The notes under the pieces: model-generated
What the model was told of the DNA's origin: nothing
The model's database searches: none
What the model saw: only the letters and a program-made list of their open reading frames with translations
Made by a program: the position numbers and the translations under genes
Part shown: piece after piece, positions 1-7,067 of the stretch
How the letters are laid out: each line of letters opens with the position of its first letter
How positions within the stretch are numbered: the stretch's first letter is position 1
DNA from: Bacteroidota bacterium
Lineage (GTDB): Bacteria > Bacteroidota > Bacteroidia > UBA8524
Direction: 5' to 3'
NCBI GenBank assembly: GCA_003531115.1
Contig: DQHT01000009.1
Span: 1-9,647, forward strand
Length of the DNA: 9,647 nt

Positions 1-1
1 T

Positions 2-1093
2 TCAAAAACCAGCTACGACTGCAGCAATGTTGGAACAAACAGCGTGGTACTTACCATTACCGCAAACGGTGGAGCAGTTGCTTACGACACCGCAACGGTT
101 ACGGTGATTGATAATCTTGTTCCAACGGTGGTGACCAAATCAGCCAGCGTAACCCTTTCAGGAGGTACAGCGAGCATTACGTCAAGCGATGTTAATGATG
201 GATCTTTTGATAATTGTGCGGTAGCGTCAGTAAGCGTTTCGCCCGGCAGTTTCGATTGCAGCAATCTGGGAGCCAATACCGTGACACTTACTGTTACTGA
301 TGTGAATGGTAACATCGCTACAGGAACCGCTACTGTCACTGTTAACGGAGCTCAGCCTACCTGTGCGCTCACTGCAACTCCATCAAATAGTACCTATACC
401 GGTGCAGCTACCAACCAGATGTTTATCGGTTATGGTCCGCAAAGTATGGATTTGAGTTGTGCCGCAAATGGTGGATCGGGATTCAGTTATAGCTGGTCAG
501 GTTCCTACTTGAGCAGCACATCAGGAAGCACCAACGTATTTACCCCTACAGCCGGAGGTAACTACACGATTACCTGCACGGTTACCAACTCGAATGGATG
601 TGAAACAACCTGTACCATTACGATTTGTGTATTGGATATTCGTTCGAGCGGCAGCGGAAACAACCAGAAAGTATACCTCTGCCACAGCCCGAATGGAAAC
701 AGCAGCAACGTACAAACCTTGTCCGTTAGCGTGAATGCCGTTGCTTCTCACCTGAGCAATCACTCAGGCGATAAACTCGGACAGTGTACCCAAACATGTG
801 GATCACTGAAAAACGAAGTAGCAGGTGAATTGTATGAGATCGGCGAAGGCGACCTGATCGTTTATCCAAACCCCTCAGCCGGTATTTTTAAATTTACCCT
901 GGAAAGCGAAAGCGACGAACTGATCTCTATTCGTGTGTATGATGCCAATGGAAAACTTGTGATCTCTAAAAGCGGAGGACATGCCTTCGAAGAGATCCAT
1001 ATCGACGCAAGTGAACTGAATGCCGGAATTTATATGGCCGTTGTTTCGCAAGGTGAGTTGACTAAAACAGTAAAGCTGACCAAAGTAAACTAA
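2..1093 (+). CDS. Secreted repeat protein with type IX sorting domain (C-terminal part)
   Basis: The reading frame is open to the left edge, so the gene starts outside the window and the GTG at 44 is not its start. The visible part begins with the end of one hyalin-type (HYR/PKD-like) repeat. A complete unit follows, recognisable by the recurring SFDCSNLGANTVTLTVTD pattern (compare SYDCSNVGTNSVVLTIT at the edge) and an ATVTV ending. Next is a Ser/Thr/Asn-rich PKD-like domain containing IGYGPQSMDLSC, YSWSG and TVTNSNGCETTC. At 668-787 is a small Cys/His domain (KVYLCHSPNGN through HSGDKLGQC), a variant of the CHxPPGN...HGDxLGxC module seen in Bacteroidota surface proteins. At 851-1090 is a type A T9SS sorting domain (VYPNPSAG, VYDANGKLV, AGIYMAVV, KTVKLTKVN). 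The product is probably exported by the Sec pathway, moved across the outer membrane by T9SS, and attached to the surface or released. An adhesin-like role is inferred; no enzymatic domain is visible in this part. Confidence 0.9.
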   Translation, partial: SKTSYDCSNVGTNSVVLTITANGGAVAYDTATVTVIDNLVPTVVTKSASVTLSGGTASITSSDVNDGSFDNCAVASVSVSPGSFDCSNLGANTVTLTVTDVNGNIATGTATVTVNGAQPTCALTATPSNSTYTGAATNQMFIGYGPQSMDLSCAANGGSGFSYSWSGSYLSSTSGSTNVFTPTAGGNYTITCTVTNSNGCETTCTITICVLDIRSSGSGNNQKVYLCHSPNGNSSNVQTLSVSVNAVASHLSNHSGDKLGQCTQTCGSLKNEVAGELYEIGEGDLIVYPNPSAGIFKFTLESESDELISIRVYDANGKLVISKSGGHAFEEIHIDASELNAGIYMAVVSQGELTKTVKLTKVN

Positions 1094-1114
1094 GATAAAT
1101 TAATACCCCACCCT

Positions 1115-1144
1115 AAGCCGCTCCCGAAAGGGGGCGGCTTTTTT
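1115..1144 (+). terminator. Intrinsic terminator after the T9SS protein gene
   Basis: An 11-bp stem (1115-1125 with 1130-1140, containing one T-G pair) closes a GAAA tetraloop at 1126-1129. It is GC-rich in the middle and runs directly into a T tract (1139-1144, and again at 1146-1151). It lies 22 bases after the stop codon of the repeat protein and well before the histidine kinase start at 1222, so it separates the two transcription units. Confidence 0.9.
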
Positions 1145-1221
1145 AGTTTTTGGTCAAAGAATTAAAACTATTTGGCTTTTTACGTATGTGAGTGCTGGGA
1201 TAATTCGCTCATATTTGAATC

Positions 1222-3171
1222 ATGGAGATCCCGATCCGGCAAGAAATTCAAAATGTGCTCGATGCCCTTGGAGATGCGTCAGACGGGGAACTCCTGCATG
1301 CACTCCGGGCTGTTTTATTGAGCCATTCGGTCTTTGAAGAGCTCGTTGACTCAGGTGGGCCGGATTTCAGGGATTTTCAGGGACTCACAGCAGCCATTGA
1401 AAGTTCGATCCTGTTGGCAAAAGTTGATACACAGGGTAATATTCTCAAGGTCAATGAAAACTTTTTTATCATTACGGGCTATACTTCTGACGAACTGGTA
1501 GGGAAAAGTATTGGCGAACTGAGTGTCGGCCTGCATGATGAAGCCTACCTGTTTGAGATCTGGGATAAGATCAGCCATGGAAGCATTTGGCGCGGGGAGG
1601 TTAAAAAAAGGAGTAAAAGCGGACAGGTTTTGTGGTTTAATGCTACCATTTTGCCCGTTGTGAATACCCGGGGGGATATTGAACATTATATCAGCCTCTA
1701 TATTGACATATCTAAGCGAAAAAAGGCGGAGGGTGAGCTGGAAATGTTTTTGCAGATGGTCAACTTGTCGAATGATGCGATTCAGGTGGCCGATGAAAGC
1801 GGAAAGTTTGTTTATGTGAACGAACGTTCATCAATAAATTTAGGCTATTCCAGGGAAGAGTTGATCGGCAAAAGTGTCGTGGAAACGGAACAGGTATTCC
1901 AGTCGGCCGAAGATTGGGAACGCCATGTTGAGGTGGTAAAAGGCATGCCTGACGGTCTCCTTGTTGAGGGAGTAAATGTGAGAAAGGATGGAAGTCTGTT
2001 TCCTGTAGAGGTCAATGTACGTTGGCTGGAACTTGGTGGAGCAGGATATATCATCGGCGTTTTACGGGATATATCGGAGCGCCGGCTAAGTGAGCGGGTT
2101 ATGCAAAAGACCCAGCATATCCTCAGCGAAGCCCAGTCGCTAGCCAAAATTGCCAGTTTTGAGATCGATCTGGATAAAGGAACCATCATGCACTCTGAAA
2201 ATGCCTGGGAGGTTTTTGGTTTTCCGAGTTCCATGGAATTCACCATTGAAAACCTGGTTAACCAAATCCACCCCGATGATGTGAACAGGGTGCGCGATGC
2301 CTGGTTTGAGGCTACTACGCACAATAGTTCCATTCGTATTGAGTTCCGGGTCTTATCACCCAGTTCTAAAATCCATCATATTCTTGGCCTTGCTCAAACA
2401 TTGTCGCATAAAGACGGGCTGGCAGGAACCATGTTATGTACTGCCCAGAATATCACAGATACCGTTATTTCCAGGCTCAAGCTTGAGGAAAGGACGAGGG
2501 AACTTGAAATCAGGAATGGTGAATTGGACCAGTTTGCTCAAATCGTTTCCCATGATTTGAAATCCCCCCTGCGCGCCATCCATAATTTGTCAGAATGGAT
2601 CAAAGAATCGCGAGGAAGGGATCAACTGGAAATGGATGCCCATATCGAATTGCTGCAACGGCGTATCCAACGTATGGAAAACCTGATCAATGGAATTTTA
2701 AGCTACAGTTCTGCAGGCAGGCAGCGGGAGGCCAGAACCTATTTTTCAGCCCTGGAGGTAGTTACCGACATATGTGAATCGCACCGCACTGCCGGAGTGA
2801 AGGCTCAGATCATTATGGATGATCTGCCCGACCTGTTCGAAGACAGACTTATATTTGAACAGGTTATGTCCAATCTGATCTCCAATGCCGTTAAACACAA
2901 TACAAACAAAAATCCGGAGGTTATAATTCGCTACCAGTTTGTTCCCGGCACGCATCAGTTTTATGTTGAAGATAACGGACCGGGTATCGACACCCGATTC
3001 CACGCTAAGATATTTCAAATGTTCCAAACCCTGAGTTCCCGCGATCAACATGAAAACACCGGGGTAGGTCTGGCCATCGTTAAAAAACTCTGCAGTGAAA
3101 AAAACTGGAGGATCTCTTTGAAAAACAGAACAGAAGGGGGCAGCAGTTTCTGTGTAGAAATTCCACAATAA
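1222..3171 (+). CDS. Soluble PAS-PAS-PAS sensor histidine kinase
   Basis: This is a 649-residue hybrid-free sensor kinase with no membrane segment or signal peptide, so it should act in the cytoplasm. After an N-terminal helical stretch come three PAS domains: about 55-167 (NENFFIITGYTSDELVGKS), about 175-290 (VNERSSINLGYSREELIGKS, then a PAC-like IIGVLRDISERR) and about 305-415 (PAS_3-like, with QIHPDDVNRVRDAW). A short coiled coil leads to HisKA with the H-box QIVSHDLKSPLRAI, where H444 is the likely phosphoacceptor. The HATPase domain shows the N-box N551/N555, the G1 motif D584-N-G-P-G588, the F-box IFQMFQTL and the G2 motif G614-V-G-L-A. The order resembles bacteriophytochrome-type kinases, but there is no GAF/PHY bilin-binding region. 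The signal sensed cannot be read from the sequence. An in-frame TGA at 1216-1218 makes ATG 1222 the earliest possible start; there is no Shine-Dalgarno sequence. The response regulator downstream is the likely partner. Confidence 0.93.
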   Translation: MEIPIRQEIQNVLDALGDASDGELLHALRAVLLSHSVFEELVDSGGPDFRDFQGLTAAIESSILLAKVDTQGNILKVNENFFIITGYTSDELVGKSIGELSVGLHDEAYLFEIWDKISHGSIWRGEVKKRSKSGQVLWFNATILPVVNTRGDIEHYISLYIDISKRKKAEGELEMFLQMVNLSNDAIQVADESGKFVYVNERSSINLGYSREELIGKSVVETEQVFQSAEDWERHVEVVKGMPDGLLVEGVNVRKDGSLFPVEVNVRWLELGGAGYIIGVLRDISERRLSERVMQKTQHILSEAQSLAKIASFEIDLDKGTIMHSENAWEVFGFPSSMEFTIENLVNQIHPDDVNRVRDAWFEATTHNSSIRIEFRVLSPSSKIHHILGLAQTLSHKDGLAGTMLCTAQNITDTVISRLKLEERTRELEIRNGELDQFAQIVSHDLKSPLRAIHNLSEWIKESRGRDQLEMDAHIELLQRRIQRMENLINGILSYSSAGRQREARTYFSALEVVTDICESHRTAGVKAQIIMDDLPDLFEDRLIFEQVMSNLISNAVKHNTNKNPEVIIRYQFVPGTHQFYVEDNGPGIDTRFHAKIFQMFQTLSSRDQHENTGVGLAIVKKLCSEKNWRISLKNRTEGGSSFCVEIPQ

Positions 3172-3260
3172 CACGGTTTGTCAAAATCGAGGAAAAAGTT
3201 TTTGATTTTAGCAATGTATTTGTAACTTCCCATCGTTATGCTGAGCAAGTATGGCGTAAC

Positions 3261-3274
3261 AATTAGGGGGAATC
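3261..3274 (+). promoter_or_regulatory. Purine-rich Shine-Dalgarno-like site for the response regulator
   Basis: A run AGGGGGA (3265-3271) ends three bases before the ATG at 3275. The other intact starts in this window have no comparable site, as is usual in Bacteroidota. It favours ATG 3275 over the in-frame ATG at 3293 as the start. The spacing is shorter than the common optimum, so the assignment is tentative. Confidence 0.4.
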
Positions 3275-3688
3275 ATGTTGACTATTTCAAAAATGACCAG
3301 GTACCAGACGGTATTGTTAATCGAAGATGATGAAGTGGATGTTCTGAATGTAAAGCGAGCCTTTCGCAAAAAAGGCTTTATTCAACATTTGCATCTTGCT
3401 GAGAATGGCTTGGATGCCCTGGAAAAACTGACCCACAAAGGCGACCTCGTTCCTTTTCCCGACCTGATCTTACTTGACCTGAACATGCCCAGAATGGGTG
3501 GATTTGAATTTTTACGTTCCCGCAAGGAAAATCCCGTCCTTTCAGAAATTGACGTTTATGTGATGAGCACCTCCGCTGCGGAAGAAGATATTAAAATGGC
3601 TGAGGACCTTGGTGCAAGCGGTTATGTTGTAAAACCCCTGTACACAGAGCGCTTTGCCGACGAACTCGAAAAAATTCTTGGTCAATAG
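3275..3688 (+). CDS. Single-domain CheY/Rcp1-like response regulator
   Basis: This 137-residue protein is a receiver domain only, with no DNA-binding or enzymatic output domain. Visible key residues are the acidic pair D18/D19 in LLIEDDEVD, the phosphoacceptor D68 in LILLDLNMPRMGG, S98 at the Thr/Ser switch position (VYVMSTS), Y117, and K120 in GYVVKPL. The LLIEDDEVDVLNVKRAF start and the insertion around HKGDLVPFPDLILLDLNMP match the Rcp1 family, which pairs with phytochrome-like kinases. It lies 103 bases after the PAS histidine kinase on the same strand and is probably phosphorylated by it. The output is likely through protein-protein contact or phosphotransfer. ATG 3275 is supported by an AGGGGGA run just upstream; ATG 3293 (residue 7) is an alternative that leaves the domain intact. 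Its stop overlaps that of the convergent DUF2279 gene. Confidence 0.92.
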   Translation: MLTISKMTRYQTVLLIEDDEVDVLNVKRAFRKKGFIQHLHLAENGLDALEKLTHKGDLVPFPDLILLDLNMPRMGGFEFLRSRKENPVLSEIDVYVMSTSAAEEDIKMAEDLGASGYVVKPLYTERFADELEKILGQ

Positions 3689-4683
3689 TACAGCGGATAA
3701 AATTGCCATTTCCCGCCTTCATTATACACGACCGTTGGTGCCGGTATCTTTAAACAGTTTACCAAACGAAATACCTTCTTCAGAAACACATTTTTAACAG
3801 GCAAACGCTGCAGATCAAGATCAAGGGAAAAATAGAGTTGCCTTTGTCTTCTTATATGGGAATAGTCATGGAAGTTTCCCTGATCATCCACCCATTTGTT
3901 CTCCCTGCTGCCTAATAGTCCGTCGGAACCATACCCTAAACTAAGATTCAGCCAGGCCGGCCACTTGCTGTTTTTTGCGAAGCTCCATGGGTTCACGCTC
4001 AGCCAGTATGTTTGCGCATTATAATCTTTAAGAATCCTGGAATAGGGATTATCTCCCAACAAGCCAGGCCGAATTTTAGCATATTCGCCCGGCCAGTACG
4101 ACAATTTCAATTGGAGTCTTTGTTCATCCCAGAGCAGTGCCTGAGAAATAAGCAATGCACTTCCCAATCCATTGGCGATCAGATCTCCGGAAGAAGCTCC
4201 CCATTGTTCTGAAAACCCGTCCAAAATTTCTATGGGCGTTTGAAACAGTGTTCCCGCTAATCCGCCGATCCAAATGGCTTTTTTTCGCGATACGCCTGTC
4301 CATTTCATCAATTCGATCCCTGCAACGCCATAGGTATATGAAGTCCAGGCGTGCCCAACCTTATCTACCTGGTTCCACCCTCCGTTGTCGTTGATCCAGT
4401 GAAAGGAGGAGCGCGGGTAATTGGCGTACCAGGCTTGGTTCAAACCGATGAGCATACCGGAGTACACAACTGCCGTTCCTCCGCCAAGCAGCGCAAGGCG
4501 TTTTTTATTGAGGGTATCGTTGCTGGTTGATTGTGCTAGTGTCGGAGTGTAAAGCAAGGCCAGACCATAGACCATAGACCATAGACCATAGCGAAAAATA
4601 AGTGTGAGTTTGGATTTTAGCTCGTCAGCAAACAGCCATGGTCCATGGTCTATGGTCCATGGTCTATTCGGAAACATACGCAT
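3682..4683 (-). CDS. DUF2279-like exported protein
   Basis: The core of this 333-residue protein, about residues 65-210, carries the pattern of DUF2279: VDKVGHAWTSYTYG (D107, H111), then IEILDGFSEQWGASSGDLIANGLGSALL (E152, D155, D167). The function of this family is not known; it is usually described as a predicted periplasmic or membrane-associated protein. A signal peptide is suggested by KSKLTLIFRYGLWSMVYGLA..., with cleavage after TLA (about residue 50). There is no lipobox cysteine. The first 45 residues are unusual because two arms of a 7-base repeat encode them in part (NRPWTIDHGPW and RYGLWSMVYGL). ATG 4683 lies inside the preceding gene (20-base overlap); no other ATG gives a complete signal peptide. 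The aromatic-rich C-terminal 120 residues are unassigned. It is the last gene of the gcdH unit, and its TGA stop overlaps the stop of the response regulator at 3682-3688. Confidence 0.75.
   Translation of the reverse strand: MRMFPNRPWTIDHGPWLFADELKSKLTLIFRYGLWSMVYGLALLYTPTLAQSTSNDTLNKKRLALLGGGTAVVYSGMLIGLNQAWYANYPRSSFHWINDNGGWNQVDKVGHAWTSYTYGVAGIELMKWTGVSRKKAIWIGGLAGTLFQTPIEILDGFSEQWGASSGDLIANGLGSALLISQALLWDEQRLQLKLSYWPGEYAKIRPGLLGDNPYSRILKDYNAQTYWLSVNPWSFAKNSKWPAWLNLSLGYGSDGLLGSRENKWVDDQGNFHDYSHIRRQRQLYFSLDLDLQRLPVKNVFLKKVFRLVNCLKIPAPTVVYNEGGKWQFYPLYY
4562..4665 (-). repeat. Inverted pair of heptamer tandem repeats (ACCATAG / CCATGGT type)
   Basis: On the + strand, 4562-4592 holds four tandem copies of ACCATAG. 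Four units of the complementary type (mixed CCATGGT and CTATGGT) lie at 4635-4665. The two 31-base arms are inverted and match at 28 positions, with a 42-base loop at 4593-4634. All three differences are C versus T, so they become G-U pairs in RNA made from the - strand, where all 31 positions can pair. In RNA from the + strand they are C-A mismatches. The right arm covers the stop codon (4664-4666) of the upstream exported-protein gene, and the whole element lies in the first 40 codons of the DUF2279 ORF. Similar WTMDHGPW-type heptamer repeats occur between genes in Bacteroidota, as I recall. No transposase is present. Confidence 0.85.
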
Positions 4684-5770
4684 TCAGCTGGTTCCACGGT
4701 GCCTTCTTTATCCCTTCAAAATACTGCCTTCCTAAAGCAGGATCGATTTTCTGATCATTAATGCGGAAAAGGTCGAACTCAAAAGGTTTTTCACTCAGGA
4801 TATCCCGCAGGGATCGGTAGTGCAATACAATACCATAACGTTCCAAATCACTCAGTTCGATCCAGTGAAGGTCACCGTTGATCAGGATAATTTTGATCCT
4901 GGCTTTGGCAATATGCGCCTGACGCTCCGTTTTTACCCAGTCTTCTTCGATCAGCAATCCCCTCACTTCGGGTACATGAAAATGTTTTGCCGGAAAACTG
5001 TCGTAGCGCTGTCCGCCCAGGTTCATAAACAATTCCGGATTTTCATTCAATACTTCCTCAACGGCAAGGATCAGTGAATTGCTCCAGTCGATATCCGTGG
5101 AATATTTCTTTTTCACCACCTGATAAGTCAGCTGTTTATAGGCTGGAATAATTTGCTGCGAACGGATCTCTTTTCCGGAATGAAAGGCATCGTATTTAAG
5201 TTTTACCGCCTGCATCGGGTCAGAAAAAAAAGCCTCTTGTCCCATTTGCACCAAATGGTAGCTGTATTTCCGGCTCATCAGGGCTTGTTCAAAACTCACA
5301 TGGTAGCTGCCATTTGCCGAAGTAGAAATGAAGCTATGGCTTAAAAGTGAATCGATATCTTTTAAGGAAACAAAGCCAAATGCTACTTTTTCATTCAGCT
5401 GATTTTTATTGACGAAGGAAAACCCTTCAATTTTAAACCGGGTGCTTTTTCTGGAGCTGCTCCAATATTCATGGATAAACAGATCCGGACAAGCTTCAAA
5501 GCGTGTTCCGCTTGTGTTTTCAAGAGCTTGCAGGGAATTTGCATCGATACGGAGGGCTTTTTCCGGACTTACATAGAGAGGCACGGACCCATCCATAATT
5601 CGAGAGTAAAGGAGGGAACACATTCCGTCAACCAGGTTAAAACCGATGGTATCAGGCTGTTCCAATTTATTCAGATAAACGAGGGCCGGCACATCCCGAT
5701 AGGCCTGGATATTTCCTGCAAAAACCAAATAAAGCAGGACCCATAAGCTATGTCGACCCGCCGCGATCAT
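4664..5770 (-). CDS. Exported protein of unknown function with possible internal duplication
   Basis: I do not recognise this 368-residue protein with confidence. It begins with a clear signal peptide (MIAAGRHSLWVLLYLVFAGNIQA, cleavage near residue 23) and has no lipobox and no further membrane segment, so it is probably periplasmic. Two stretches look related. The first is 96-177: DLFIHEYW, KIEGFSFV, FGFVSLKDI, SFEQALMSRKYSYHLVQMG. The second is 271-338: GLLIEEDW, KARIKIIL, LHWIELSDLE, SLRDILSEKPFEFDLFRIN. The order (acidic-Trp motif, beta strand, hydrophobic strand, then S-x-x-x-h-L...F/Y) recalls the C-terminal half of GldN/PorN of the type IX secretion and gliding machinery, but only loosely. 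The start ATG overlaps the stop of the acyl-CoA dehydrogenase as ATGA (5767-5770), so translation is probably coupled. Its stop lies in the heptamer repeat and 20 bases inside the next ORF. Confidence 0.75.
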   Translation of the reverse strand: MIAAGRHSLWVLLYLVFAGNIQAYRDVPALVYLNKLEQPDTIGFNLVDGMCSLLYSRIMDGSVPLYVSPEKALRIDANSLQALENTSGTRFEACPDLFIHEYWSSSRKSTRFKIEGFSFVNKNQLNEKVAFGFVSLKDIDSLLSHSFISTSANGSYHVSFEQALMSRKYSYHLVQMGQEAFFSDPMQAVKLKYDAFHSGKEIRSQQIIPAYKQLTYQVVKKKYSTDIDWSNSLILAVEEVLNENPELFMNLGGQRYDSFPAKHFHVPEVRGLLIEEDWVKTERQAHIAKARIKIILINGDLHWIELSDLERYGIVLHYRSLRDILSEKPFEFDLFRINDQKIDPALGRQYFEGIKKAPWNQLNAYVSE

Positions 5771-6987
5771 GTAAACGCGTTTTCTCCGGTAATTTCCATA
5801 CCCAGAATAAGCAGGTGTATGTCGTGTGTGCCTTCATAGGTGATCACCGATTCGAGGTTCATCATATGACGCATCAAAGGATATTCACCAGTAATTCCCA
5901 TTCCTCCGTGCATTTGCCGTGCTTCACGGGCAATGTGCAGGGCCATGTCGACATTATTCCGTTTAGCCATTGAAATTTGCGCCGGGGTGGCTTTTCCTTC
6001 ATTCATCAATACACCCAGCCTCCAGCAAAGCAATTGGGCCTTGGTGATTTCGGTGAGCATTTCTGCCAGTTTTTTCTGTTGCAACTGGAAGCCTCCGATG
6101 GGTCTTCCGAATTGATGCCGTTCTTTGGAATAGCGTACGGCCGAATCATAACAATCCATGGCTGCCCCGATCACGCCCCAGCTTATGCCATAACGTGCTG
6201 AGTTGAGGCAGGTAAGCGGGCCTTTTAAGCCTTCCACACCGGGAAGGAGATTTTCTTTCGGAACCTTAACGTTATCGAATACCAGTTCACCGGTAGCCGA
6301 TGCACGCAATGACCACTTATTATGGGTTTCAGGGGTGCTGAACCCTTCCATTCCACGTTCTACAATGATTCCGCGGATCTTTCCTTCTTCATTTTTCGCC
6401 CAAACAACCGCTACATCGGCAAAAGGGGCATTGGAGATCCACATTTTTGCCCCGTTTAGCAGGTAATGGTCGCCCATATCTTTAAAGTTGGTGGTCATGC
6501 CCCCGGGATTGCTGCCATGGTCGGGTTCGGTAAGCCCGAAACATCCCATATACTCGCCACTCGCTAATTTGGGCAGGTATTTCATTTTTTGTTCCTCACT
6601 GCCGAATTTAAAGATCGGATACATCACCAAAGAACCCTGAACAGAAGCTGTTGAACGCATTCCCGAATCGCCCCTTTCTATTTCCTGCATGATGAGTCCG
6701 TAGGCGATATAATCGAGTCCGCCACAACCGTATTTGGTTGGTAATTGCGGGCCAAACGCACCGACCTCTGCCATTCCTTTAATGATATGTCTGGGAAATA
6801 TATTCTTCTGGGCACAGTCTTCGATGATAGGGGAGATATCCCGTTTCACCCATTCACGCACACTGTCGCGGATAAGTTTATGTTCTTCGCTCAAAAGAGC
6901 ATCAATGGCATAAAAATCAGGTGCCTGAAACATGTCTTGCCGGGCACTGTGATGTATTTGTTCTTCTTCGTTCGGGAAATAAGGCAT
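5767..6987 (-). CDS. gcdH: Glutaryl-CoA dehydrogenase
   Basis: This is an FAD-dependent acyl-CoA dehydrogenase of 406 residues, the usual length. It closely follows glutaryl-CoA dehydrogenase, which oxidises and decarboxylates glutaryl-CoA to crotonyl-CoA in lysine and tryptophan breakdown. Diagnostic segments are IERGDSGMRSTASVQGSLVMYPI, GCFGLTEPDHGSNPGGM, KWSLRASATGELVFDNVKVP, SARYGISWGVIGAA, RHQFGRPIGGFQLQQKKLAEMLTEI and NLESVITYEGTHDIHLLILG. By alignment from memory with the human enzyme, E385 is the catalytic base (human E370), Y384 matches Y369, and E104, R111 and S112 match the substrate-binding E87, R94 and S95. These residues separate it from short-chain acyl-CoA dehydrogenases. ATG 6987 is the first start; M19 (MFQAPDFYAIDALLSEEHKLIRD) is a possible alternative because many homologues begin near there. 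It is the first gene of a unit with two exported-protein genes. No other lysine-degradation gene is visible. Confidence 0.93.
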   Translation of the reverse strand: MPYFPNEEEQIHHSARQDMFQAPDFYAIDALLSEEHKLIRDSVREWVKRDISPIIEDCAQKNIFPRHIIKGMAEVGAFGPQLPTKYGCGGLDYIAYGLIMQEIERGDSGMRSTASVQGSLVMYPIFKFGSEEQKMKYLPKLASGEYMGCFGLTEPDHGSNPGGMTTNFKDMGDHYLLNGAKMWISNAPFADVAVVWAKNEEGKIRGIIVERGMEGFSTPETHNKWSLRASATGELVFDNVKVPKENLLPGVEGLKGPLTCLNSARYGISWGVIGAAMDCYDSAVRYSKERHQFGRPIGGFQLQQKKLAEMLTEITKAQLLCWRLGVLMNEGKATPAQISMAKRNNVDMALHIAREARQMHGGMGITGEYPLMRHMMNLESVITYEGTHDIHLLILGMEITGENAFT

Positions 6988-7007
6988 TGCTTGTCGCTAA
7001 TTTGTGA

Positions 7008-7015
7008 CAAAAGTA
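7008..7015 (-). promoter_or_regulatory. Candidate -7 element for the gcdH operon
   Basis: Read on the - strand the bases are TACTTTTG, an exact match to the Bacteroidota -7 consensus TAnnTTTG. They lie 20 bases before ATG 6987, so the leader would be short. No TTG is present at the expected -33 distance, which lowers confidence. Confidence 0.45.
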
Positions 7016-7055
7016 TGAAATAGTCAGCTTGTAGGCTAGTGGATGTCCATATCTG

Positions 7056-7063
7056 TATCTTCG
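7056..7063 (+). promoter_or_regulatory. Candidate -7 element for folB
   Basis: TATCTTCG matches TAnnTTTG at all but one base and ends four bases before ATG 7068. The transcript would have almost no leader. A TTG at 7029-7031 is 24 bases upstream, slightly more than the usual 17 to 23. It shares the 80-base divergent gap with the gcdH promoter candidate. Confidence 0.35.
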
Positions 7064-7067
7064 CGCT

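Noticed and set aside
1210..1217. CATATTTG just upstream of the histidine kinase as a -7 promoter element
   Set aside because: One mismatch to TAnnTTTG, no TTG at a suitable distance, and only four bases before the ATG. Not enough support.
1845..2333. Long open frame on the - strand inside the kinase gene (162 codons)
   Set aside because: It lies wholly within the well-supported kinase gene and its translation shows no recognisable domain; it is a shadow frame.
3183..3209. AAAATC/GATTTT inverted repeat after the kinase gene as a terminator
   Set aside because: A six-base A/T-rich stem with a long loop is too weak, and the gene downstream is a likely operon partner.
3215..3222. TGTATTTG in the gap before the response regulator as a separate promoter
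   Set aside because: One mismatch and no -33 element at 17 to 23 bases. Cotranscription with the kinase explains the gap equally well.
4562..4665. Heptamer repeats as a CRISPR array or an insertion-sequence end
   Set aside because: The units are contiguous 7-mers without spacers, and there is no transposase or target-site duplication in view.
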